Origin: Tenrec ecaudatus
Lineage: Eukaryota > Chordata > Mammalia > Afrosoricida > Tenrecidae
DNA: 64,000 nucleotides
Reading direction: 5' to 3'
NCBI RefSeq assembly: GCF_050624435.1
Contig: NC_134541.1
Location: 8,136,983-8,200,982 of the forward strand
Shown here: positions 54,830 to 64,000 of the stretch, piece after piece
Layout of the letters: the number at the start of each line of letters is the position of its first letter
Position numbering within the stretch: the stretch's first letter is position 1
The notes under the pieces: generated by a model
Told to the model about the DNA's origin: nothing
Database searches by the model: none
Seen by the model: the letters and a program-made list of their open reading frames with translations, nothing else
Position numbers and translations under genes: made by a program

Positions 54830-54914
54830 AGAGGGCCTCAAAAAGTTTGTGGGAAAAATCAAATCTTCTTCTAATTCATTTTTTTCCCATGAGCTTTTTG
54901 AAATGCCCTCCCAG
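54830..54914. mobile_element. Mariner-like MITE (about 85 bp)
   Basis: Inverted ends: left GAGGGCCTCAAAAAGTTTGT, right reversed GAGGGCATTTCAAAAAGCTC, with GGGAAAAA just inside each. The AAAAAGTTCATGG-type ends fit a small mammalian mariner derivative. Confidence 0.75.
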
Positions 54915-56039
54915 ATAACTAGGACACAGCAATGACAAAGAATAAGTACAAGAACACTAAGTGAGGCAGGGGCCACATTGGAAAAAGAAGATGCATTTTA
55001 CACACATGATCATATTTAGTCTTGGTGGTGCTGGGGGTACAGCTAAGCACAATATTGCTGCCAATTCATCTTCCACAATGCTGCTGAGGCCACCAGGGAC
55101 ACCTCTGCTTACCATTCTATACGTTCAACCTTTTTATCCTAATTAAAATATCTGGGCTCATTAACAGTCTTTGGTAACTCTTGTTTATTTTTTTTCCTTT
55201 CGTTGTTTAGTAAAAACGAAGAGAAAACCCCAGTTCAGGTCTCCAAATATTTGTAATCTAGCTAGCATTAATGAAGTCAGAAATATTTTTTTAGTTTAGA
55301 AATAAAGGGTCTTAACTCAGAAATATTTTGGACTAAAATAATAGTATGATACTGACTCGGGCTACTGAAAAGTCCAGGAATTAGATCCAGGGCGTCAACA
55401 ATGTCGCCTGGGAGCTGCCTGTCTTAATTTCTCCTCTCAGTTGGGCTTTCCTTACCAACAGCAAACAGTCTCCAAGTACTTTGCAAAACTTTATAGCTTT
55501 ATCCACCCAACAACTCAGCCCCAATAGAAGAGAGAGCTTCCCGGATGACTGCTATGCCAAGGTTGTGGAATTGGTGGTACTTGGACTTTGGCTCCAATCT
55601 CTTACTTTCAGGGTGTGCAAGGAATGGTGGGCTCTGATTCCCATATATTTACTATTTTATGCTCTCTTTGCTTTTTTTATAACTTGTGTTAGTCTGCCAG
55701 GCATGATTCTGCCTTTGTTGATTTTCCCTATCCATAACCTTAATTGTTCCTGTGAATATTATCCAGTCACTGAAGCTTTTAATCTGTACAAATCAACAAT
55801 TCATGTATCACCGTATGAAAAGCTGGCCCATGAATGCATAATTTACTGTTCTCAACAGTGTTTTCAATCCCACGCCATTGGCTAAATTAATAATATCATT
55901 ACAAGAATTACCTTGTGTCCCAGGGGGATGATTTATAATATTCTCTATTATAAAATGATAATGATGTTTCTACATTAAACTAGAGACATATGTAAGCCAT
56001 AGATATATAAATAAATTTGGGGCTTTCACTTAACTGTAG
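54915..56039. other. No gene recognised
   Basis: Contains the 134-codon frame at 55481-55885. It is hydrophobic in the middle, but its composition follows the AT-rich DNA and it matches nothing known to me. Confidence 0.45.
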
Positions 56040-57035
56040 TCTGAATCTAAAAAAAATTTGTTTTCGTGATATGGCTCTACTCAATACCTGCCTTCATGAA
56101 AAGATCACTGAAGATATGGGTGTTATAGCAAAATGGAATGAAGATATTCAGTGGTGCCCACCTATCAGAAAGAACAGCTTCTGGGGTCTTAAAAAGGCTT
56201 GTTTTAAAACAAACAGTTATCTAAATAAGGCATCTGTGGAATGTAAATCCACTTAGAAGAAGCACACCAGTCTGTGTGATCCAAGGATTGTAAATCATGA
56301 AATCCTAATCCAGAGGTGGGAATGGCTTTAGAGCTTAAATTGTGAAAACCTGGTTTGGAGAAAACTCTACATTACAGTAGAAGCCCCAAATTAATTCATT
56401 CACAGGATTCCCACATGGATTAAGTCTCCAGTGAGTCCTCTCTGACCATGATCCGGGGACATGAATAGCTCCACTGACAGACAGAGAGCATTGTAGAGTC
56501 ACTTATGGCGGATCTAGTCAGGTTAAAACATCACATCTTATCATTGGATTTCCCTTTTGACTCGTTTTTCTGCTTTCTTTTCTATTGAGATTTTTCCTCT
56601 GTTTATTTTTATCATTGTTGTATTGTTTGATTGTTTCTTGATTTTGTTTTGTATTGTTTTCTGTATATAAAATCTACAGAAGTTAGAGTGGCGAATTCGG
56701 AAGGGTAGAAGGAAGGTGAGGAAGAAAGGGGGAACAGATTACAAGGTTCACATGTAACCTCCTCCCTGGGAGACGGATGGTGAAAAAGTGGGTGAGGGGA
56801 GATGTCGAATAGTGTAAGATATGACAAAATAATAATAATTTATAAATTATCAAGGTTTTGGGGGGACTGGGGAGGGAGGGGAAAAAAAGAGGAGCTGATA
56901 CCAAGGGCTCAAGTAGAAAGCAGGTGTTTTGAGAATGATGATGGCAACACATGTACAAGTGTGCTTGACCCAATTGATGTATGTATGGATTGTGATGAGA
57001 GTTGTATGAACCCATAATAAAATTATTTTTAAAAA
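56040..57035 (+). mobile_element. L1 3' UTR (tenrec-type), plus strand
   Basis: AGTGGTGCCCACCTATCAGA, GGGTCTTAAAAAGGCTTGTT, AGAAGAAGCACACCAGTCTG, TACAAGGTTCACATGTAACC, AGTGTAAGATATGACAAAAT, TTTGAGAATGATGATGGCAA, ending CCCATAATAAAATTATTTTT. Includes a stretch near 56500-56690 absent from the 37-kb copy. Confidence 0.85.
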
Positions 57036-57663
57036 ATCTCTAGAGACAGTAACTGGATTAATGTAGGAGCACGACAGGGGAGGTTGGGGGAAAAGTGGAG
57101 TCAACAACAGTAGTATAAGAAAGAAGACATGTGAAATTAATTGTGGAGATGATTTCACTGCACTTCTTAATATGATTGAACCATTAAATTCTATGATATA
57201 TGAATTATGTGTGATAAAACTATTTTTTAAAGGGCAAGAAATGAGCTGCCATTTTCTGATTGGCCAGTTTTGTGTCACATGTTCATGAGTGTCCTGAGAC
57301 ACTTAGGAAGACTGGCTGTTCTAATTATTCAGTCTGGATTCCGGCCAACCACTAGACTCTGGAGTTTGTTGGCAGAGCTGGGAATGTTCCGGTCAGCTTT
57401 ATCTGAACCATATGTTCTAAGGATTGGAAAGACTACTGATAAAGAGGAAAGCTGATGTATAGGTAGCCCTCAAGCTGTGATAGGGCTCTGATCCATTGAC
57501 TACATTTAAGTCAATTCTGACATGAGTCTAACTCCTTTTTTTTGTTTTTGTTACTCTTTCAGTCTTCATAGTTATAATTTTTTTCCTAATCAGTATCTTT
57601 AGAAACATTTCTTTGTGGCAAATCAGAACATTACATATAAACAGGCTTTGTATTGTAACATTG
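57036..57663. other. Unassigned; possible old retroelement end
   Basis: AACCATTAAATTCTATGATA TATGAATTATGTGTG near 57180 resembles the end of an older LINE; not secure. No gene. Confidence 0.35.
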
Positions 57664-57846
57664 AAGGAGCCCTTCTGGAGCACAGTGGGTTGCTAATTGA
57701 ATGGTCACCAGTTCAAACCTATGGCCACTCCCAGGAGAAAAATGAGGCTGCTTCCTCTCATCAAGATTTGAAGTCTTAGAAACCCAAAGGGACAATTCTA
57801 CTCTATGCTACTGAGAGTCCCTAAAAGTTTGGATCAACTTCATATG
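57664..57846 (+). repeat. AfroSINE-type SINE, plus strand
   Basis: GGAGCCCTTCTGGAGCACAG, GTCACCAGTTCAAACCTATG, CCCAGGAGAAAAATGAGGCT, GAAACCCAAAGGGACAATTC. Confidence 0.85.
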
Positions 57847-58079
57847 TTCCAACATGTACTTTTCCTACTGACTCCTTTTCAGGAAAAAGATCCAGGGCCC
57901 TGTGGCAGTTAAACTCTTTTGTAAGGTCGCCCATAATTCAGGGTAAAGAGTAGGTGTTTGCTTTTGCAGCCGACCCCCTGGATTGTTCTAGTGCCCCACA
58001 GGGACTGATTGGGAAACTCAGCTCAATGCCAGTGGGTGGCTCCTTTAACACTGTAAAAGTGAAGGAGACTTGAAACACT

Positions 58080-58785
58080 TGCAGGTGAAGATCCAGAATG
58101 GCAGCCTTCAGTGTGGATTACAACTCAATGTCAAGAAACCCCAAATCCTCACCACTAGAGCAATAGGTAACACCATAATAAATGGAGAACAGACTGATGT
58201 TGTGAAGAATTTGGTCTTGCTTTGACTCACCATCAATGCTCATGGAAAGCAGAGTCAATGCACCAAATAATGCATTCCATTGGTTAAATCAACTGCACAA
58301 CCCTCTTTAAAGTGTTGAAAAGTAAAGAATGTACTTTGAGGACTGACCAAAGCTATGATATTTTCAATAACTTCATATGCATTTGAATAAAGAAGTCTGA
58401 AGAAGAATCAATGCTTTTGAACTATGGTGTTTGCAAAGAATCTTGATAATACTGTGACTGCAAAAAGAACAAACCAATCTGTCTTGGAAGAAGTATAGCC
58501 AGAATGGTCCTTAGAGGCAAAGATGGTGAGATTTCATCTCACACACTTTGGACACGTTATCAGGAGAGACTGGTCCCTGGAGAAAGACATCATGCTTGGT
58601 AAAGCAGACAGTCAGTGAAAAAAAGGGAAGACCCGCAACCAGATGACGAATGGACATGGTGGCTAAAACAATGGTCTGAGCATGACATTGCTAGTGAAGA
58701 TTGCACAGGGTCAGGCAGTGTTTTGTTCTTGTACGTAGGATAGCCAGGAATCAGAACCGACTTGATGATACCTAGCAACAACACG
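58080..58785 (+). mobile_element. RTE 3' part, plus strand
   Basis: Sense RTE: GTGTGGATTACAACTCAATG, GCATTTGAATAAAGAAGTCT, TCTTGGAAGAAGTATAGCCA, GAGACTGGTCCCTGGAGAAA, TTTTGTTCTTGTACGTAGGA and the tail GATGATACCTAGCAACAACA. Frames are broken throughout. Confidence 0.87.
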
Positions 58786-60157
58786 CAGCGCTCTTTTCTT
58801 ACATTAAGACGTGCTCAGAGAAAAATGACATCGGAAACAACACACTATCGGTTGTAAGTGCAGTTCTTTGTATCTGGAATACATTTAAGCTCAGGTCTTC
58901 CTGTGCCACTGCCATAAGCCATAGAAACAGTGCATGCCAGTCGGCCTCTGTGGCTTTTCCGATTCCATTCTGGCTCTCTCGCAATCCCCTGAATCTCAGT
59001 TGCTTCATCTATAAAGGGAGAGTACTGAGTGCATCATTTCTAAAGCCGCATCCGTCTGGAAAGTTTCTTGATTCGCAATAATGCTGAGACTAACCCCATT
59101 ATTAAGATAGCACAAGAAGAACCACGTCTTGTTGACGCCTCCTCAAGGTGATTTCTGCCCCGCCTGACTGTCGGCAACAGAGGGACCCAGGGCCAGTTGA
59201 GTCTGTAACATAAAGACAAGAAGAGAAAATCCCAAGACTCTTCACTCCTTCTTTGACGCTGACTCTTTCAACCATCACTGAAAACAAGCCACTTGCCAGG
59301 CTTATAAATCATGCAAAGCTTCAAGGGTCTGCAGCAACTCCAGCCAAGGCCTGATTGGAGAGGGGTAGGATGCAGGAAAGGTTTGCTTATTCTCCCGACT
59401 GTTTAGACTTCCCTTTGATAATGAAGCCGGCTTTCATGGGCAGCACTCAAGCTTCTCAAGGTCCTGGTGAATCTGCCATGATTGGGAGCACCCACGTGCT
59501 CTCAGGCTGATTTAATGAGAAGCTGTGCAGGGGATGATTACCAGGCTGATGTAAGTGCCACGTTGGTGTTGAGTGACAAGGAGTGTCACCCGCCTGCCGC
59601 CAGGAACCTTGGGGCGAGCACAGAGCAGCTGGATGCTATAAATGTGGACAAGCAGAGAGAAGGTGGTCCCATTGCCACTCCCTGAAAAATGCAATTAGCC
59701 TTCTGTGGCTTCTGACGCCACAGAATTAACCGCTCTCTTCTTCCATTCACACCTCTGCTCACTCCTAGGAGCCTGTATGTAGCCGTGGAACAAGTTCACA
59801 CCCTGAGCTTGCCAGGTACTAAACAAACCATTTGCACTTGTCACCAGCATTTTTACCTGTGACTCATTGAAGCACAGGATGCAATGCCACCTTTCACTAT
59901 TTTTTTCTTTTAAAGAGTACGGGTACAGATCCTTCTCTTGCTGTTGACATTGAAGTCTCCTCTGGCCTCTTGCCTGTATCTCTGAATTGTCATATGAGAG
60001 CAAACCCAGCCATTGGTCAAGTTCTTGTCAAGGGGACAGCTCATATCTTTTTTCTTGTTTTTCTCTGGTCTTGTATTTCTGCCTTGTGACACTGATAACA
60101 CCAATCCAAAACAACAATAGCCAAGTCAGGAATTCTGATTGCTTTATATGACCTAGG
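58786..60157. other. Mostly unassigned; MIR piece near 58985-59040
   Basis: CTCAGTTGCTTCATCTATAA AGGGAGAG at about 58996 is MIR-like. The rest, including the GC-richer 59400-59700 stretch, has no recognised repeat or gene and is candidate unique sequence. Confidence 0.45.
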
Positions 60158-60600
60158 GGGATCCCGGAGTGGGGCAAGCAGTTAAGTGTTGGACTATGAG
60201 TCAAAAGTGAGTGAGTGATGGAGACCCACCCATAGAGACTTTGAAGCTTTGGTGGCACGGCGGGATGAGCATTGGGTTGCCAACACAAAGGCTGATGGTT
60301 TGAACCCACCAGTTGCTCTGTGGGAGCAAGATGAGGCAATCTGCTTTCATAAAGATTGACAGCTTGGGGAAGGCTATGGAGTCGCTGTAGCCTATCGTGT
60401 AGTGCTGCTCTGTGCTGGAATTGTCTCGATGGCAGTGTGTTATTTGGGTGTATAGGCACTTTTGAAGATAGGACTGGTGATCTGCTTCTGAAAGGTCACA
60501 GACTACAATGGGACCTTTGGAACACCAAGGTCAGTGGAGCACAATTCTACTCTGACACACAGGGGCTGTACCAAGAGTTGGATTGAATTTGATGGCGATT
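60158..60600 (+). repeat. SINE (type B), split by a younger SINE
   Basis: GGGGGATCCCGGAGTGGGGC AAGCAGTTAAGTGTTGG to about 60247, resuming at about 60465 with GGACTGGTGATCTGCTTCTG, TTCTACTCTGACACACAGGG and a tail AATTTGATGGCGATTAAGAA. Confidence 0.78.
60248..60455 (+). repeat. AfroSINE-type SINE nested in the older SINE
   Basis: CTTTGGTGGCACGGCGGGAT, GGTTTGAACCCACCAGTTGC, GAAGGCTATGGAGTCGCTGT, TGTCTCGATGGCAGTGTGTT. ACTTTGAAG before it and ACTTTTGAAG after it are the likely target duplication. Confidence 0.85.
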
Positions 60601-61409
60601 AAGAATGCGTGGTAGGCACTGCTTTCCATGTCTCAGGGGCCAGGTCTAATGTCATTCTCATCCCAGTAATTGTCCCCATTTGAAAAGCAGCCAAACCAAA
60701 AAGGTGAGCGTTAAGGGACGAACCCAACCAAGGTCACGCACAGGAAGGAAAGCTTATGTGATACCAGAAGGCACGCTTCATGTAGCCCGTTAGAGATGTC
60801 CCCGACGTACTGGTTCAGCACAGAGGGAAGCCTCCTCCGACTGGTAGAACAAACTAAAGCCGGAAGACATGGATGGCACCTTAACCTCAGCAGCCAGGGC
60901 TCTAGTGAGATGGACAAGTCCAGGGCTTCCACCTCCTGGGGACGTTGACAATGGGCAATTTTGACCCTGACACGGAGAGCTCTGAGCATCTGCTGGGGAG
61001 GACTGAGAGCTTCTGTGCCCATGGGTGCCCCCGGCAGAAGGACATGGGGCTCCCGCATTGACTCTTCTGCCTGTGTCTCCCTCTGAGAGCATCAGGCATC
61101 AGAAGGGAGAGGAAAAGGGACAGGCTAGCCTGGTCTCAGAAGAGCACTTAGTTCTCCCAGGCAGAAAGTCACACCCCAGGGATTCTCTCTTGCTTCTAAG
61201 TGGTGTTAATGAGTCCCCAGTATCTCTAGAGAACTTAGACTAAACTCAGCATCACTTGCCTGCTCTCCAGCCATTTTAAGAGCTTCGGGAATCAATAAGA
61301 TTCTGGCAAACACGAATCCCCAACTCAGTGCTTTCGCTAAACATTGTCATAACTCAAATTTCAGGAGAAATTGATGTGTTGTGCTTTTTGTCATTTATCG
61401 ATATGATAT
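60601..61409. other. No gene or recognisable repeat
   Basis: GC-richer than average. Three overlapping minus-strand frames of 65-115 codons and shorter plus-strand ones coexist at 60711-61243, which argues against any being real. Confidence 0.45.
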
Positions 61410-61530
61410 GGACACAAAGTCTGGCGATTGGCTTCCACAAGGTCACTGTCCTGAAAACCCTATGGAACCTAGCTAGCTCTGCCCTGTGCAGACAGGGGAG
61501 CTTCGCATTGAACTCAACTCAATGGCAACC
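61410..61530 (+). repeat. SINE (type B), 3' part
   Basis: AGTCTGGCGATTGGCTTCCA, AAAACCCTATGGAACCTAGC, AACTCAACTCAATGGCAACC. Confidence 0.75.
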
Positions 61531-62284
61531 AACTGCAGGAACAGCGTGTTATGTCTTTATTCTCCTATCTGCCTTGACTTACCAAGTCTGCTCAGTCTCC
61601 AGTCCTGGCTCATGTTCAACTCTCTCCACGAACCCGTCCCTACTTACCCAGAGCATTAGTTGCTCTCTGTGTTCTAGGCCCTCTATCACTGATTTCTGCT
61701 CCAGCTTCTAACATGATTCCGTCCTGCCATGACTGGGGTTTTCTGGGGTTTCATTTCTCAGTCACAGACTCCTGATTAAATTTATGAAGCTGTGCTATCT
61801 AGAAGTTGGAAGTACATTTCTCAGACGCCTTCCCATCTGACATGATGACTGGTTTTGAATAGGTAAAGCCCATGGATACCTGGCAAGTTCTGTCCAGTCA
61901 AAATGCACTACAGGGTGGCCAGTTGTCACATGGATTTGTACCAGGAAATTCAGAAATTCATCATGTGTGTTTGTGCATGGTTGGTGAGTATGGTGTAAAT
62001 TCTCCCATTTAAAATGATCGCTCCGATTTAACATTTCAAAATATCTTTTGTGGGAAGCATTATACTGAGTGAAACATGCCAGTCACACAAGGACCCTACC
62101 AGGTGACCGTCATTATAGGAACTAAGCAAATCCCTAGGAGTCACGGTTCGCTGCTGGGTGACAGGGAGGGCGAAGGCTGAGTTGCTGTTTGGGGGCCTTT
62201 GAGTTGTGTTCCTGGTAGCGGACGACATCAAGCCTGAGAATGTTTTCACACAATGTAAGACTATAATCGATATCACTGTGAAGT
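61531..62284. other. Unassigned; possible L2 remnant
   Basis: Pyrimidine-rich 61570-61700 vaguely resembles an L2 3' end. No gene supported. Confidence 0.35.
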
Positions 62285-62395
62285 TGTGCTGTCCATGCAT
62301 TTCCAACTCATCACAACCTCACATACGGCAGAACCAGACACTGCCTGGTGGGTGCCATCCCCACCATCGTGCCTGCGCTTGAGTCCACTGAATTC
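62285..62395 (-). mobile_element. RTE 3' end fragment
   Basis: CCAACTCATCACAACCTCAC, GACACTGCCTGGTGGGTGCC, GCGCTTGAGTCCACTGAATT. Confidence 0.6.
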
Positions 62396-62557
62396 GACAT
62401 GCAGAAATGGTTGAATTGGCAACTATTTTTCATGTATATTCTTACAACCAGTCCCTCCCCCGCTTAAAAAAATCTTGTGATAGTTGAATGAAATGCCTAT
62501 GGAAAAGATTTTTTTTTCACTAGAGGGCCAAAATACATGTAGGAAAAGAAAAATCAA

Positions 62558-62748
62558 ACCAAACGCACAACCATCCAATCCATTCTGACTCATAGCAATC
62601 CTACAGGACGGAGTCGAACATGGGACCATCGGGTTTTGGAAACTAAACCTTGATGGAAGCTGAGATCCCCATCTTTCTCCCTCAGAGCAGGTGGTGGTTC
62701 TCATTGCTGGCAGACCACTGCTTCACCCCCTAATCTACCAGGGTTCCA
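62558..62748 (-). repeat. AfroSINE-type SINE, minus strand
   Basis: CCAATCCATTCTGACTCATA, CCATCGGGTTTTGGAAACTA, CCCCATCTTTCTCCCTCAGA, ending CTACCAGGGTTCC. Confidence 0.88.
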
Positions 62749-63264
62749 TTAAAAACAAAACGAGCAAGCAGCAAGGCAGAGTGTAAATATTCCATACCAT
62801 ACATCAAAAAGTGCATGGAAACTTTACATAATCTTTGAAGTCCATTTCCCTCATGTGTTTGAACGTCCTTGTTGTATGAAGGGTGAGCATTTAGGCAGGG
62901 AAGCTTTGGGGACAGTCAGTCAGCCAGTATGTAACCATCTCGCAGGGACTGGAGGCTCTGTTTCAACAAATTGGCAACATGGTCAACTTTCATTGGCTGG
63001 GCTTTTCTCACCTAAAATAACAACGTATTTATTTAGCTCAAATCACAGGTTAAAAGTGAGAATTTAGTAAGAAAATATATGCAAGGAGATTTTCTAAAAG
63101 TTCCTGGAGAAATGGATAATAGAGTTGCGTGTGTGTGTGTGTGTGAATTAACTGATTGCAATTACATAAAAAATGCTATGTCAAAAGAAACATTTGTTAG
63201 TAAAAGTGAGTTTAGGATCCCTTGTCATCCCTTGTCATTGGAGCCAGGATTATAGTAGCAATAG
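62749..63264. other. Unassigned; short GT run
   Basis: (GT)8-9 at about 63127-63144. Otherwise no recognised feature. Confidence 0.45.
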
Positions 63265-63599
63265 TTTGTTTTGTTTTTTAAATCATTTTATTGGGGGCTT
63301 GCACAACTCTTATCACCATCCATCCATCCATTGTGTCAAGCACATTTGTACATTTGCTGCCATCATCATTCTCAAAACATTTGCTTTCTACTTGAGCCCT
63401 TGGTATCAGTTCTTTATTTTTCCCCTCCCTTCTCATGGACCCCTGATAATTTATAAATTATTTTTTTGTCATGTCTTACACTGTCCGACATCTCCCTCCA
63501 CCCACTTCTCTGTTGTTCTTCCCCAAGCGAGGGGGTTTTATGTAGATCCTTGTAATTGGTTCTCCCTTTCTACGCCACTTTCTCTCCACCCTCCCAGTA
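63265..63599 (-). mobile_element. L1 3' end (tenrec-type) with target duplication
   Basis: AAATCATTTTATTGGGGGCT, TTGCTGCCATCATCATTCTC, TAATTTATAAATTATTTTTT, CACTTCTCTGTTGTTCTTCC. Flanked by TAGCAATAG at 63256-63264 and 63600-63608. The low divergence suggests one of the younger insertions. Confidence 0.9.
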
Positions 63600-63607
63600 T
63601 AGCAATA

Positions 63608-63716
63608 GAACCAAAAACTCACTGCCATCGAGCCCTCTTGGAGCAGCGGAGTTTTGAACTGCTGACCTTGTAGCTCACAGGCCAAGGCATAACCCTTATG
63701 ACACCGGGACTCTGCA
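63608..63716 (-). repeat. SINE, minus strand, internally deleted
   Basis: AAACTCACTGCCATCGAGCC joins directly to GCGGAGTTTTGAACTGCTGA; the middle ~80 bp are missing. Ends ACACCGGGACTC. Confidence 0.82.
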
Positions 63717-63725
63717 AACAAAAGG

Positions 63726-63934
63726 AACCAAACTCACTGCCATCAAGTTGATGATGATTCAGAGCCACCCTACAGGACAGGGTATACCTGCATTTGTGAG
63801 TTTCCAAGACTACAACTCTTTCCAAGAGGAGAAAGCCTCATCTTTCTCCCAAGGAGCCACTGGTGGTTTCAAACTGATGAACTTGTGATTAACAGCCCCA
63901 CACATAATTCCTACACTGCCACTATGGAACCTAC
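63726..63934 (-). repeat. AfroSINE-type SINE, minus strand
   Basis: AACTCACTGCCATCAAGTTG, TACAGGACAGGGTATACCTG, GAGAAAGCCTCATCTTTCTC, GGTGGTTTCAAACTGATGAA, ending TGCCACTATGGAACC. Confidence 0.9.
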
Positions 63935-63956
63935 AGTGATATTAATAAACAAAACA

Positions 63957-64000
63957 AAAACTTTACTGCCACGAGTTGATTCTGACTCATAGTGACCCTA
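63957..64000 (-). repeat. SINE, minus strand, runs off the window
   Basis: ACTGCCACGAGTTGATTCTG ACTCATAGTGACCCTA, the 3' end of a further reverse copy. Confidence 0.88.

Noticed and set aside
55481-55885. 134-codon plus-strand frame with hydrophobic stretches
   Set aside because: No recognisable family, AT-driven composition, and no splice or promoter context.

Overview
This window is nuclear DNA of a placental mammal from Afrotheria, and a tenrec is the best fit. The evidence is the repeats: about 55 copies of tRNA-derived AfroSINE-type elements, several RTE-clade LINE fragments, a distinctive L1 3' UTR family, and two copies of the hAT transposon SPIN. SPIN was reported in tenrec as one of a patchy set of vertebrates that acquired it horizontally. 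The assignment rests on recognising families by eye, not on a database search. There is no operon-like or bacterial structure, no CRISPR array, and no tRNA or rRNA gene that I can support.

Only one stretch looks like a real protein-coding reading frame: an uninterrupted 249-codon frame at 45203-45952 (minus strand) encoding a TMEM69 protein. It carries the marks of retroposition: contiguous 5' UTR, CDS and 3' UTR, a poly(A) tract (poly-T on the plus strand), and 14-bp direct repeats on both sides. It is therefore read as an intact processed retrocopy of TMEM69, lying inside an older LTR-like repeat. Whether it is expressed cannot be told from the sequence.

Layout. 1-5.3 kb: two RTE fragments on the minus strand, two SINEs and two MIRs. 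5.3-13 kb: sparse SINEs, an L1 3' end, the first SPIN copy, and a SINE-in-SINE nest. 13.6-16.9 kb: a dense SINE cluster ending in a TTCG/TTCA microsatellite. 17-26.7 kb: an L2 fragment, two LTR-like elements, more SINEs and a 40-bp tandem duplication. 26.7-29 kb: mostly single-copy-looking sequence with a mariner-like MITE. 29.3-31 kb: an RTE copy whose 5' part is inverted and which is split by an LTR. 32-42 kb: L1 fragments of several ages, RTE pieces and SINEs. 44.5-46.6 kb: the LTR that hosts the TMEM69 retrocopy, with a perfect 21-bp-arm inverted repeat beside it. 47-52 kb: another LTR, a double L1 3' end inside one target-site duplication, and two tail-to-tail RTE copies, one carrying the second SPIN. 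52.5-57 kb: two long L1 3' ends on the plus strand and a second mariner-like MITE. 57-64 kb: SINEs, RTE and L1 ends, and single-copy stretches.

There is no gene set working together here: it is intergenic or deep-intronic DNA whose interest lies in layered transposon history and one intact retrocopy. Repeat boundaries are estimates, good to roughly 5-20 bp unless a target-site duplication is given.
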